Shown here: positions 17,674-26,300 of the stretch, piece after piece
Layout of the letters: every line of letters starts with the position of its first letter
Numbering within the stretch: the stretch's first letter is position 1
The notes under the pieces: generated by a model
The model's input: only the letters and a program-made list of their open reading frames with translations
The model's database searches: none
Told to the model about the DNA's origin: nothing
Translations under genes and position numbers: made by a program
Source of the DNA: CBDEFX01 sp965237635
Lineage (GTDB): Bacteria; Chloroflexota; Dehalococcoidia; Lucifugimonadales; CAUZJF01
NCBI GenBank assembly: GCA_965237635.1
Contig: CBDEFX010000001.1
Location: forward strand, 558,001 to 622,000
Reading direction: 5' to 3'
DNA: 64,000 nucleotides

Positions 17674-17997
17674 TAGTTGCGGTAATAACAGGCGTGGCCG
17701 GCGCGCTCGGAAAGATCACTGGTTATGGAGTTGGGCGCTCTTCGAGGAAACTGATTGACGATAGCCGTATACCGGCGGTGGCATGGCGATTTGTTGAGCG
17801 AAACATGACGGCCAGCATCGTGGTCCTCTCGTTGGTGCCGAACCCGGTGGTCGACCTTGTGGGAGTCGCGGCGGGCCGCGCGGGGTACAGTCTAGGCCGT
17901 TTCCTCGCGCTATCAACTGCAGGAAAGGTACTACAGTCGTTCGCGTTCATCTACGGCTCCATGTTGGGTATCGGCATCCTCAGCTGACTCCGGGACC

Positions 17998-19257
17998 TCA
18001 TACAACTGTCCTCCGCATCACAACTTCCTCGATCGGAACCCTGCACCTCACAACCGTTCCTCCTTCTTCCCCAGTCAGAAACCCTGCCTGACCCCCCAGC
18101 TCCTTCGCGACCCGGACGATATTCTTCAGACCGTGCCCCGCGAACGAGTCTATGTCCTCGTCGGGAAGCCCTGAGCCATCGTCTTCGACAGACAAAGCCA
18201 CGTGCCCGTTCTCGAACGCGAGACTCACGGCCACCGACGATGCGCCCGAGTGGCGATAAGCATTAGTCAGGGCGTTGTGTGCCATGGAGAACAGACGCCC
18301 GGCCGTGATCTCAGACAATGTTTTTTTGTCGCCCGAAAGCGAGAAGGTCGTTGGAATGGAGGTAATTGTAGAGAAGTTGTCGAGGTGCATCTCAAGGGCG
18401 TCTGGGAGGTCCAGGCCCTTGAAGACCGGACCAAGGTTAATCGGGTAGCGCAACTCCCACAAGGCCTGCTTCGCTTGCTGGTGGAGGGCTCTGATCTTCT
18501 CCGCAAGCTCGGTGTCGCTCTTGTCCACGAGATTCCGGCAAGAGTCGAGACCGAGGCTAATCACGAAAGCCGACTGCGCCGCTCCATCGTGGATCTCTTC
18601 TGAGATGCGAATACGCTCTTCCTGCATTGTGCGCTCGGCGTCCTGTACCCGCTTTTCGAGGGCCACGTTCTCCTGGATTCTGTCTCGCTCCGCCTCGACC
18701 GCCTCCCGCCGCTTGACGCGCTCGAGCCGTGCTATCAGATTGACCGCGCCGACAAGGGCGTACATCGTAACAAGGCGCATGAACAGGATTTTTTCCTCTT
18801 TCGCGCCGAAGTCGATGGCATTTTCACCCTGCAGGCTAACCGCCGTGTACATCGCGGCGGCAATAGTGACCCCGGTAAGGCTCAGTCGAACTGAATTGAA
18901 GACCACGGCAAACGCGGCAAGAGCTGGGTAATATAGGACGAAGAAGTTGTTGTCAAAACCCGACGCGACTAAGATGCCGAGCGTGACCGCTGTGATATCG
19001 AGAGCACTGAGGGCCAACGCCCATTGATATGAGACCCGCCTTCCCGTAAATACGCGCCAGTGCACATATGCGTTCAGAACACCTAACGCGACCGCTAACA
19101 TCGTGTTGGGAATGTAAGTCGGGTCGCTGAAGTCAGGCCGGTAGTTGAACTGAATGAACCACGAGATGAGGACTGCCCAGCGCACCATCACGGCAATGCG
19201 CAGGTTGTACTTGAAATCGTCGAATTCTTTATAGCTAGCGGTCTCTGATGCAGCCAC
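17998..19257 (-). CDS. NarX/DegS-type sensor histidine kinase
   Basis: A 419-residue membrane sensor kinase. Residues ~20-175 contain about five or six hydrophobic helices that form the sensor. A coiled coil (~180-220) leads to a HisKA_3 dimerisation helix with RIRISEEIHDGAAQSAFVISL, where the His is the phosphorylation site, and a HATPase_c domain with ALTNAYRHSGAS, VEDDGSGLP and GHGLKNI. Start is GTG at 19257 with GGGAG upstream. It probably phosphorylates the NarL-type regulator at 15332-15985. The signal is unknown. Confidence 0.92.
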   Translation of the reverse strand: MAASETASYKEFDDFKYNLRIAVMVRWAVLISWFIQFNYRPDFSDPTYIPNTMLAVALGVLNAYVHWRVFTGRRVSYQWALALSALDITAVTLGILVASGFDNNFFVLYYPALAAFAVVFNSVRLSLTGVTIAAAMYTAVSLQGENAIDFGAKEEKILFMRLVTMYALVGAVNLIARLERVKRREAVEAERDRIQENVALEKRVQDAERTMQEERIRISEEIHDGAAQSAFVISLGLDSCRNLVDKSDTELAEKIRALHQQAKQALWELRYPINLGPVFKGLDLPDALEMHLDNFSTITSIPTTFSLSGDKKTLSEITAGRLFSMAHNALTNAYRHSGASSVAVSLAFENGHVALSVEDDGSGLPDEDIDSFAGHGLKNIVRVAKELGGQAGFLTGEEGGTVVRCRVPIEEVVMRRTVV

Positions 19258-19404
19258 TATCTGCCATCTCCCTAGCTTGGCGGCATTATACGCGCTGATC
19301 GATCGCTAGGCACGCTGGAGTCAACATCGAGCGGTCAATCGGCTATAATCGGTTGGGTTTGCCGGCTTGTCCCTCAGCGGCACGCCGGCTAAGGAGATAT
19401 CCCC

Positions 19405-20145
19405 TTGACTCGAACAGACGGACGCAGCCTGGACCAACTGAGAGATGTCCGCATAGTCCCGGACGCCCAAGTCTTCGCCGAAGGCTCGGTCATCATCGAG
19501 ACAGGACAGACACGAGTGCTATGCTCGGTCAGCGTAGAGGACGGCGTGCCGCCATTCTTGCGGGGGGCCGGGCAGGGGTGGATCACCGCCGAGTACAGCA
19601 TGCTCCCGCGCGCGACCATTACCCGCAGCCCACGGGAGGGCAGGACCCGAGGGCCGAAGGGACGCACTCACGAAATTCAACGCCTGATAGGGAGGTCTCT
19701 GCGAGCGGCGGTCGATCTGCAGACCTTGGGAGAGCGCACTCTGACGATCGATTGCGATGTCCTTCAGGCCGACGGCGGGACGCGGACAGCAGCGATCACC
19801 GGCGCCTACGTTGCGCTCGTCAGGGCCATCGCGACCCTAAAAGAGCGAAACGATCTGTCGTCCACTCCAATCATCTGCGCCGTCGCGGCAACCAGTGTTG
19901 GACTCGTAAACGGCCAGGTCATGCTTGACCTCACCTACGAGGAAGACTACCGGGCCGAGGCCGACTTCAATGTTGTGATGACGGACAGAGGTGAGTTTGT
20001 CGAGGTGCAGGGCACTGCGGAGAAGAGTCCTTTTTCGAAAGCGGTGCTGGACGAGGTGCTGAGCGCGGCTAATGAGGGCATTAGCCACCTATTCCGAATA
20101 CAAGACCAGCTTGTCCCTGCTAGTCACAGGCGGTCGAAGGGTTGA
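19405..20145 (+). CDS. rph: Ribonuclease PH
   Basis: A 246-residue phosphorolytic 3'-exoribonuclease that trims tRNA 3' ends. Family signatures are present: RTDGRSLDQLR at the N-terminus, SVEDGVPPFLRGAGQGWITAEYSMLPRAT, GRTHEIQRLIGRSLRAAVDL, DCDVLQADGGTRTAAITGAYVAL and LTYEEDYRAEADFNVVMT. Start is TTG at 19405 with AAGGAGAT nine bases upstream. It is divergent from the sensor kinase and stands alone. Length and motifs are complete. Confidence 0.96.
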   Translation: MTRTDGRSLDQLRDVRIVPDAQVFAEGSVIIETGQTRVLCSVSVEDGVPPFLRGAGQGWITAEYSMLPRATITRSPREGRTRGPKGRTHEIQRLIGRSLRAAVDLQTLGERTLTIDCDVLQADGGTRTAAITGAYVALVRAIATLKERNDLSSTPIICAVAATSVGLVNGQVMLDLTYEEDYRAEADFNVVMTDRGEFVEVQGTAEKSPFSKAVLDEVLSAANEGISHLFRIQDQLVPASHRRSKG

Positions 20146-20184
20146 TCTCAGCCGACAGACGATAACGGCTTCTCGGCGCGAGGG

Positions 20185-20373
20185 CTAAAGCTCCAACCCA
20201 GGGTCCTGGTCGGCGGGCGGCAGGTGCTGCGAGACCCGTAATATATGCTGGGCAGTCTCCTCTATGACGGGCTGGAGGACCTCGGCCCTATCGAACCCCC
20301 AGAGCGCGATCGCCGTTTGGGTCAATGACGCAGCGATCTCTTCTATGCCATCTCCGTCTTGCTCTTGCGACAT
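20185..20373 (-). CDS. Small acidic protein, possibly AtzG/DUF4089-like
   Basis: A 62-residue protein, MSQEQDGDGIEEIAASLTQ..., helical and acidic, ending in a Pro/Asp-rich tail. GGAGATC precedes its ATG and it follows cobQ by 30 bases on the same strand, so it is probably translated. The pattern of hydrophobic residues resembles AtzG/DUF4089-type small amidase-associated subunits, but this is weak and no amidase is adjacent. Confidence 0.5.
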   Translation of the reverse strand: MSQEQDGDGIEEIAASLTQTAIALWGFDRAEVLQPVIEETAQHILRVSQHLPPADQDPGLEL

Positions 20374-20403
20374 ATTGATCTCCGGCTCGTCACCAGAAAC
20401 CTT

Positions 20404-21698
20404 CTACGGTGGGTAGGTCATATTAACATGAAGCGCTTTGTCAGACTCGCTCTGCGGCCGGGGCCGCCGTTTGCCCAGAGTCGCGTCCTGTAACCCTACA
20501 GCTCCGTAGACGGCACCCATATCCAGAGATTTCCGGACCAACGCCGCCAGTTTGCCGTACTCCTCCGATTGCGAGAACGCCCTGTCCGAAAGGGTGAGGG
20601 AGACGCCCTTTCGTTCGGCAATCCGGTACAGCATCGACCTTCTCAGGTCATCGTTGTGGAACAGGCCGTGAAGATACGTCCCTAAAATCCAGCCGTCCTC
20701 GCTGATGGCTCCATGTGCTCGACCAGCTGACGTTCCCGACAGGTGAAAGGGCTCCGCCGGTCGTTCCCCGCCATCGCCGGTGGTAACCCCCATGTGGATC
20801 TCGTAGCCCTTGATCAACGTGCCTTCCGATCCGGCCAGCAGGCCGTGGCTGGCAGAGACGCTGCCCGTGACCAACTCCGTCTGTTTGTCGCCTCCAAACC
20901 TTGTGACCAGAGGCAGGAGCCCCAGGGCTTCGACCTCGTCCTGGTCCGACTCTACGTGCTCCGGGTCCAGGACCCGGTGGCCGAGCATCTGGTATCCACC
21001 GCATACGCCTATGACCGGTACGCCTGCTCGGGCCAGGGCGGTCAGCCTGTCCGCGATGCCGGTATCCCGGAGGTGCGCAAGGTCGGCAACGGTGGTCTTG
21101 GTACCAGGAACGACAGTTAGGTCCGGCTCGATCAGCTCATCCGGCTCGCGAACGAATCGTACCTCTACGCCACGCTCGCGAAAACGCCGCCCAGGCTGAT
21201 GTCTCCGACTAGCAAGACCGGAGCATCGGCGTATAAGGCTACCTTCATGTTCACGATATCGCCATGCCTCAGGTTGATCTCGGCGGGGCTTCCGGCGCCC
21301 TCGATGACAACGACCTCGGACTGAGAGCGCAGCCGGTCGAGCGCCCCAGATACGACCTCCCACAGGCTGTTCTTGCGGTTGTTGAATCTGCGGGACTCGA
21401 TATGGCCCTCCGGCTTGCCCATCACGATCAGCTGCGACCGGTAGTCGACCTCCGGTTTCAGCAGTACGGGGTTCATGTCCACGGTGGGCGCTACTCCCGC
21501 CGCCTCGGCCTGCACTGCCTGAGCACGTCCGATTTCCGCCCCTTCCGGCGTAACCGAGGAGTTCAGGGACATGTTCTGCGCCTTGAATGGAGCGGCGCGG
21601 TATCCGTCCTGTCTAAAGATTCGACACAGCGCGGTGGTCAGCAGGCTCTTGCCAACAGATGACCCGGTGCCTTGCACCATAATGGTCTTGGCGCTCAT
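20404..21698 (-). pseudogene. cobQ: Cobyric acid synthase with internal deletion and frame change
   Basis: CobQ/CbiP amidates adenosylcobyrinic diamide in cobalamin synthesis. The N-terminal ATPase part (21698 to ~21185) is clear: VQGTGSSVGKSLLTTALCRIF, FKAQNMSLNSSVT, EGAGSPAEINL, ending DISLGGVFASVA-stop. The C-terminal glutamine amidotransferase is in another frame (to 20404): RERGVEVRFVREPDEL, VVPGTKTT, GVCGGYQMLG with the catalytic Cys, and YLHGLFHND. Roughly 80-95 residues expected between them (including the INxFRGD segment) are missing. ATG at 21698 overlaps the btuD stop (ATGA). The enzyme should be non-functional. Confidence 0.85.
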
Positions 21699-22486
21699 TC
21701 CCGACTGCCGTTGCGCCCCGAGGCCGGCACGACGATCGGGCCGCCGCCCTGTGGATGGGGCAAGACGTGCACCTCTGCGCCGTAGACCTTGGAGATGTTT
21801 TCTCGGGTCAGGACTTCCTCTGGCTGGCCCTCGGCGTAGCTTCGACCCTCCGCTAGTAGGACGAGACGGTTACAGTACTGTGCCGCCAGAGTGAGGTCGT
21901 GCATGGCGACCAGGATGGCGCCTCCCCGCTCTTTATGCAGGTCGCGTAGCATGTCCATGACTCCCACCTGATGTGCCAGGTCCAGACTCGCGGTCGGCTC
22001 GTCCAGCAGGAACACTGGGGCCTCCTGCGCAAGGGCCATCGCGATTACGGCCCGCTGTCGCTCTCCGCCGGATAGGGTCTCAAGCTTCCTGTCTGCAAGG
22101 TGGTCAGTCCCGGTCGCCTCCATTGCGATGGTCGCGATCTCGACGTCACGCGGTCCTTCCCACTGGAGCAGCTTCAAATGAGGATTCCTTCCCATGAGCA
22201 CCAGGTCGATGACAGAGAAGCCCAGCGGGAGTTGTGCGTCCTGAGGGACCACTGAGACAAGCCTGGCCCTCTCGCTGGCACGGAGAGTCGCCACGTCGAC
22301 TCCATCGATCAGGATACGTCCCCCTGTGGACGGCAGGAGACCACTTACCAGACGCAGCAGCGTCGTCTTGCCCGAGCCATTAGGCCCGGCTACCCCCACC
22401 ATCTCCCCGTCACCGACCTCCAGGTCGAGGCCGTCGAGCACGGGACCGTCCTTGTATGTGAAATGTACCCGCTCGACGACTAGCAT
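21695..22486 (-). CDS. btuD: ABC transporter ATP-binding protein, cobalamin/Fe-siderophore type
   Basis: A 263-residue ATPase of the FecE/BtuD family. Walker A GPNGSGKTTLLRL, Q-loop VVPQDAQLPLGF, signature LSGGERQRAVIAMAL, Walker B PVFLLDEPTASLDL and the His switch AMHDLTLAAQYC are intact. It energises the BtuC permease encoded ten bases upstream on the same strand. Its position under a cobalamin riboswitch and beside cobQ supports vitamin B12 as substrate rather than iron. The periplasmic binding protein (BtuF) is not in the window. Confidence 0.93.
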   Translation of the reverse strand: MLVVERVHFTYKDGPVLDGLDLEVGDGEMVGVAGPNGSGKTTLLRLVSGLLPSTGGRILIDGVDVATLRASERARLVSVVPQDAQLPLGFSVIDLVLMGRNPHLKLLQWEGPRDVEIATIAMEATGTDHLADRKLETLSGGERQRAVIAMALAQEAPVFLLDEPTASLDLAHQVGVMDMLRDLHKERGGAILVAMHDLTLAAQYCNRLVLLAEGRSYAEGQPEEVLTRENISKVYGAEVHVLPHPQGGGPIVVPASGRNGSRE

Positions 22487-22495
22487 GGCATAACC

Positions 22496-23620
22496 CTACA
22501 TTGATACGTAACGGCGTCGGCGCAGCAGATAAAGGAAAAAGGGCGCGCCGCAGACAGCGGTCACGATGCCGACCGGCAACTCGGCGGGGCTCACTGCCGT
22601 GCGCGCCACAACGTCCGCCAGGATGAGGAACGCGGCACCGACGATAGCGGCCATCGGCAGCAATGAACGGTAGTCGACTCCCCAGGCGAGCCGGACGGCG
22701 TGGGGCGCGATCAGCCCAACGAATCCAATGAGCCCAGCGAAAGACACAGCGGCCGCCGTTGTAAGAGACGCTGTGCAGATCAGCAGTATTTTGGTGGTCT
22801 CTACGTTCACTCCCAACTGCTGGGCTTGTTCTTCGTCCAGCTGGAGAACGTTCAGGACTCTACCGTATGACAAAACGACCAGTGCGCTGGGTATCAGGTA
22901 GGGGAGGACCATCGCGCTGTGCTTCCATTGGGCCGAGGTGAACCCTCCTAGGAGCCAGCTCAGGACAGGGCGCAGGTCAGGATCGCTGCGGATCATAAGT
23001 AGGGCGGTCACGGCCCCCGTGAGAGAGGCGATCGCAACGCCGGCCAGTATCAGGGTCGTGAGCGGCAGCCCGTCGGAGCTACGAGCTATCAGGTAGGCCA
23101 CAGTTACCGCAGCGATAGCCCCAACAAAAGCAGCAACCGGCAGAAGGTCGACGCCGAAGACGAAATGCGGCACTCCCGTCACCAGCACGATAGTGGCCCC
23201 CAGGCCGGCGCCTGAAGCCACCCCGATCAGGTAGGGGTCGGCGAGCGGGTTCCGAAACAGGCCCTGATATGTGGCGCCCGACATGGCCAGCGCAGCCCCT
23301 ACGATGCCCGCCAACACGATCCGAGGAAGGCGCAGCTGCCACAGGATGGTATCCCATGTATCTGGCCAGGTGGCTGCGATGTCTACGAACGGCACTCTGG
23401 TCGCGAGGATCTTCATAGAGGTCAGCGGCGGCACCGAGACCGCTCCTATCCCGGCCGCCACCACGGCCGCCACCCCCAGGAACGCCACGCCGACTGCCAG
23501 GCGACTCCAGGGGAAGGACCAACGGACCGCCGCCGCGCCCGTGTCCAAGGACTTTCGGCGGGCGGCACGTCGTGACCGCCAACGCAGCGGTCGCTGGCTA
23601 TCGGTTATCGTGGGCTTCAT
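22496..23620 (-). CDS. btuC: ABC transporter permease, cobalamin (FecCD/BtuC family)
   Basis: A 374-residue FecCD-type permease with about ten hydrophobic helices. Typical motifs are RLPRIVLAGIVGAALAMSGATYQGLFRNPLADPYLIGVASGAGLGA and GLIAPHAVRLAWGVDYRSLLPMAAIVGAAFLILADVVART. The first ~40 residues are basic and variable. ATG at 23620 lacks a good Shine-Dalgarno, so the true start may be a little further in. First gene of the riboswitch-controlled btuC-btuD-cobQ operon. Confidence 0.92.
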   Translation of the reverse strand: MKPTITDSQRPLRWRSRRAARRKSLDTGAAAVRWSFPWSRLAVGVAFLGVAAVVAAGIGAVSVPPLTSMKILATRVPFVDIAATWPDTWDTILWQLRLPRIVLAGIVGAALAMSGATYQGLFRNPLADPYLIGVASGAGLGATIVLVTGVPHFVFGVDLLPVAAFVGAIAAVTVAYLIARSSDGLPLTTLILAGVAIASLTGAVTALLMIRSDPDLRPVLSWLLGGFTSAQWKHSAMVLPYLIPSALVVLSYGRVLNVLQLDEEQAQQLGVNVETTKILLICTASLTTAAAVSFAGLIGFVGLIAPHAVRLAWGVDYRSLLPMAAIVGAAFLILADVVARTAVSPAELPVGIVTAVCGAPFFLYLLRRRRYVSM

Positions 23621-23668
23621 GTGGTCTATAGTTGACCCGAGCTATGACACGGGCAACGGAGTACGCAC

Positions 23669-23701
23669 AAAAAAAGCCCTGCTCCGAGTGGATGCAGGGC
23701 C
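23669..23701 (-). terminator. Attenuator terminator between riboswitch and btuC
   Basis: On the minus strand GCCCTGC (23694-23700) pairs with GCAGGGC (23676-23682) around an 11-base loop, followed directly by seven T. It sits between the cobalamin riboswitch and the btuC start, so it most likely ends transcription when cobalamin is bound. Confidence 0.88.
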
Positions 23702-23746
23702 GAAAATAGCTCATGCCTGTACCTTTCCTCGAAGGTCATTCGACAT

Positions 23747-23880
23747 GGACGAAGGCAGTTGATCGGACTCGCCCCGATGCCACATCGGGGCCTACCGCTG
23801 CGGGACAGTGCCGGACTTTGACCGGCTTCCTCTTTTGCGCCTAGCCAGGGGTTTCCAGACCCAGCTTGGCACCTTCGTCC
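23747..23880 (-). promoter_or_regulatory. Cobalamin riboswitch
   Basis: Read on the minus strand the segment opens with P1 arm GGACGAAGG and closes with CCTTCGTCC, a perfect 9-bp match. Inside are GGTGCC, then GAGGAAGCCGGTCAAAGTC, then CCGGCACTGTCCCGCAGCGG and GCGAGTCCG, close to the class consensus (GGGAA..GGTG..A.TCC...CTG.CCCGC.ACTGT.A...GCGAGTC). A downstream intrinsic terminator and B12 transport genes fit. The peripheral arm at 23772-23790 is a copy of the window's dispersed palindrome. The B12-box core is somewhat degenerate (GCAGCGGTA). Confidence 0.85.
23772..23790. repeat. Dispersed palindrome, site 5, inside the riboswitch
   Basis: CCCCGATGCCACATCGGGG. It forms an 8-bp hairpin arm in the cobalamin riboswitch between the CTGTCCCGC core and GCGAGTC. 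Confidence 0.7.
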
Positions 23881-23925
23881 GAATTCACTTGTTAACTCGC
23901 TGTAAGGCGGCTGAACGCAACGGTC

Positions 23926-23954
23926 ATATAACCACGAGGCTACGACTTTGTCAA
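23926..23954 (-). promoter_or_regulatory. Sigma-70-type promoter of the btu operon
   Basis: Minus strand: TTGACA (23949-23954), 17-base spacer, TTATAT (23926-23931). It reads into the riboswitch starting ~45 bases downstream. Consensus -35 and near-consensus -10. Confidence 0.8.
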
Positions 23955-23963
23955 CACGCCGAT

Positions 23964-23992
23964 TTGAAATTCTTCTTAGAAAATGGTAAAAT
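23964..23992 (+). promoter_or_regulatory. Sigma-70-type promoter of gyrB
   Basis: Plus strand: TTGAAA (23964-23969), 17-base spacer, TAAAAT (23987-23992), in an unusually AT-rich stretch. It would give a ~145-base leader for gyrB. It is back to back with the btu promoter. Confidence 0.72.
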
Positions 23993-24144
23993 AATTGCAT
24001 AGTAGTCTCTTGCATTCTTCACAGCTAAACATCTACTTCTAGGGACTAGAAGAATCAGCCCCCAAATTGCCCAAGAATGGGCTTCGCGTGTGTACGCCGA
24101 CGAATTGGGTACACCAGCCTGATCTAAGCCGCAAGGAGCCGAGA

Positions 24145-26093
24145 ATGGCCACCGAGCAACGCAGCAACGGGTCCGAATCTTATACAGCCAGCGACATCCA
24201 GGTGCTGAAGGGGATGGAGGCCGTTCGGCGCAGGCCTGGGATGTACATAGGCAGCACCGACCAGCGAGGCCTGCATCACCTGATATACGAGATCATGGAC
24301 AATAGCGTCGACGAGTTCATGGCCGGCCAGGGCTCGCGAGTGAGCATACATATCCGGGAAGACGGGACGGTGCGAATCGAGGATGATGGCCGCGGAATCC
24401 CCGTTGACGTTCATAAGTCGACCGGCAAGTCGGCTGTCGAGACCGTAATGACGACGCTGCACGCCGGAGGAAAGTTCGGCGGCAAGGCCTACACCGTCTC
24501 AGGAGGTCTTCACGGCGTCGGGGCCTCGGTAGTCAACGCTCTCTCCGAGTGGGTCCGAGTCGAGGTCTACCGCGACGGCAAGGTGTACACTCAGGAGTTT
24601 GCGCGCGGCGAGCGCAAGACCGACTTGACATCCAAGCCTCTAGATGAAGCAGACAGTGGCAAGGTCGGCACCGCGACCTCTTTTTCTCCCGACCCCACGA
24701 TTTTCGAAGAGATCGCCTACGATTTCAACGAGCTCTCTCAGCGGTTCAAGGAGATGGCCTACCTCAATAAGGGCATGGAGCTACACTTCCGTAGCGACTG
24801 GAACGCGGACCTTTGGCCCAACAACGAGGCTACTTACTACTTCGAAGGGGGCATATCGAGCTTCGTGCGCAGCCTCAACCAGAATCGCGCTGCTTTGCAC
24901 ACGGACCCCATCTACCTGGAAAAGCAGGTAGACGGCACCATCGTCGAAGCGGCCCTCCAGTACAACGACAGCTTTTCGGAGTTCGTCTACTCGTTCGCCA
25001 ACTGCGTTAATACCGAGGACGGCGGCACGCACGTCACAGGGTTCAGGAGCGCGCTGACCCGTGTGATGAACGACTACGGTCGCAAGCAAAGCCTGATCAA
25101 GGACTCGGAGCCCAACCTCTCGGGTGAAGCAACCAGGGACGGGCTCACGGCCGTTCTCAGCGTCAAGATGACCGATCCGCAGTTCGAGGGCCAGACCAAG
25201 AGGAAGCTTGGCAACCCCGAGGTGCGGAACCAGGTGGAAGGCGTCATCGCCGATGGTCTGCAGATCTTCCTCGAGGACAACCCGAAGGACGCCCGGCGCA
25301 TTATTGAGAAGACGCTGACAGCACAGAGGGCGAGGGACGCCGCGCGGAAGGCCCGCGACCTGATCATCCGCAAGAACGCCATGGACGGCGGGTCCCTTCC
25401 CGGCAAGCTGGCCGACTGCTCCGACAAGAACCCTGAGAACTGCGAGCTATACCTGGTGGAGGGCGACTCTGCCGGGGGTACGGCCAAGATGGGCCGGGAC
25501 CGCGGCTACCAGGCCGTGTTGCCGTTGAGAGGCAAGATCCTGAACGTCGAGAAGGCCCGCGAGGACAAGATGCTCGCTCACGAAGAGATCAGGGCAATGA
25601 CGATCGCGATCGGCGCGAGCCTGGGCGAGGACTTCGACCTGGAAAAGCTTCGCTACCACCGGATCATCATCATGACCGACGCCGACGTGGACGGCTCCCA
25701 TATCCGAACTCTGCTCCTCACGTTTTTCTTCAGGAACATGCACCCGCTGATCTCGAATGGGAACCTCTACATAGCCCAGCCGCCGCTCTACAAGATATCC
25801 GCCGGCAAGAAGAGCCAGTGGGCGTTCAGCGAAAGCGACCACGACAGGATACTCGAAGAGATGAACGGGAAGTCTAACATCAACATTCAGCGCTACAAGG
25901 GCCTGGGCGAAATGAACGCAGACCAGCTCTGGGATACAACAATGAACCCGGAGACCCGCACGCTGCTTCAGATCTCACAGGGAACGCGGCTAGCGCCGAC
26001 GAGATCTTCTCCCTCCTCATGGGCGACGTCGTCGAGCCACGCCGGAACTTCATTCAAGCCCACGCCCTCGACGTGAAGAATCTGGACGTGTAG
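24145..26093 (+). pseudogene. gyrB: DNA gyrase subunit B, -1 frameshift near the C-terminus
   Basis: GyrB supplies the ATPase of DNA gyrase. Start ATG 24145 follows AAGGAG; an upstream in-frame ATG at 24067 is less likely. GHKL ATPase motifs (EIMDNSVDEFMAG, DDGRGIPVDVH, GGLHGVGASVVNALS), the TOPRIM segment (LYLVEGDSAGGTAKMGRDR, DADVDGSHIRTLLLTFF) and the C-terminal QRYKGLGEMNADQLWDTTMNPETRTLLQI are complete. One base is missing near 25985: the listed frame ends out of register at 26076, while the next frame continues ADEIFSLLMGDVVEPRRNFI...VKNLDV to TAG at 26093. Because gyrB is essential, a sequencing error or a tolerated tail change is more likely than true loss. Confidence 0.85.
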
Positions 26094-26112
26094 GAGTTGA
26101 CCGTTGACTGCT

Positions 26113-26146
26113 AAGGGCCCCGAGATCTCGGAGCCCTTTTGCTTTA
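26113..26146 (+). terminator. Rho-independent terminator after gyrB
   Basis: AAGGGC and GCCCTT flank an inner CCGAGATCTCGG palindrome, giving a long stem followed by TTTTGCTTT. It begins 20 bases after the gyrB stop. Confidence 0.82.
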
Positions 26147-26300
26147 CTACGCGGCACGATCCTGCTCAGCCTGCCTAATATCTCAGCGGCCGCGAGTCCG
26201 CTGCCGGAATACCAGCCACACGTATCACTCCTACGATGTTCTATACTGTGTCTCGAGTCGACTTGCAACAAACGCCCTTTAGGCATTGGCAGTACGCAGA

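Larger units (their letters stand above)
16164..17987 (+). pseudogene. VTT-domain (DedA/SNARE-associated) membrane protein, split by IS630 copy 1
   Basis: Two exact halves (16164-16466 and 17676-17987) rejoin in frame after removal of the IS630 and one TA copy: ...AAMFLNPIL + VAVITGVAGALGKITGYGVGR..., giving 204 residues. The protein has several hydrophobic helices and the VTT-like motif FSNAIPVPFGGSAVTVSAAMF. VTT/DedA proteins are implicated in lipid-carrier or lipid translocation; the substrate here is unknown. GGAGGTC precedes the ATG. As it stands only a 114-residue truncated product could be made. Confidence 0.85.
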
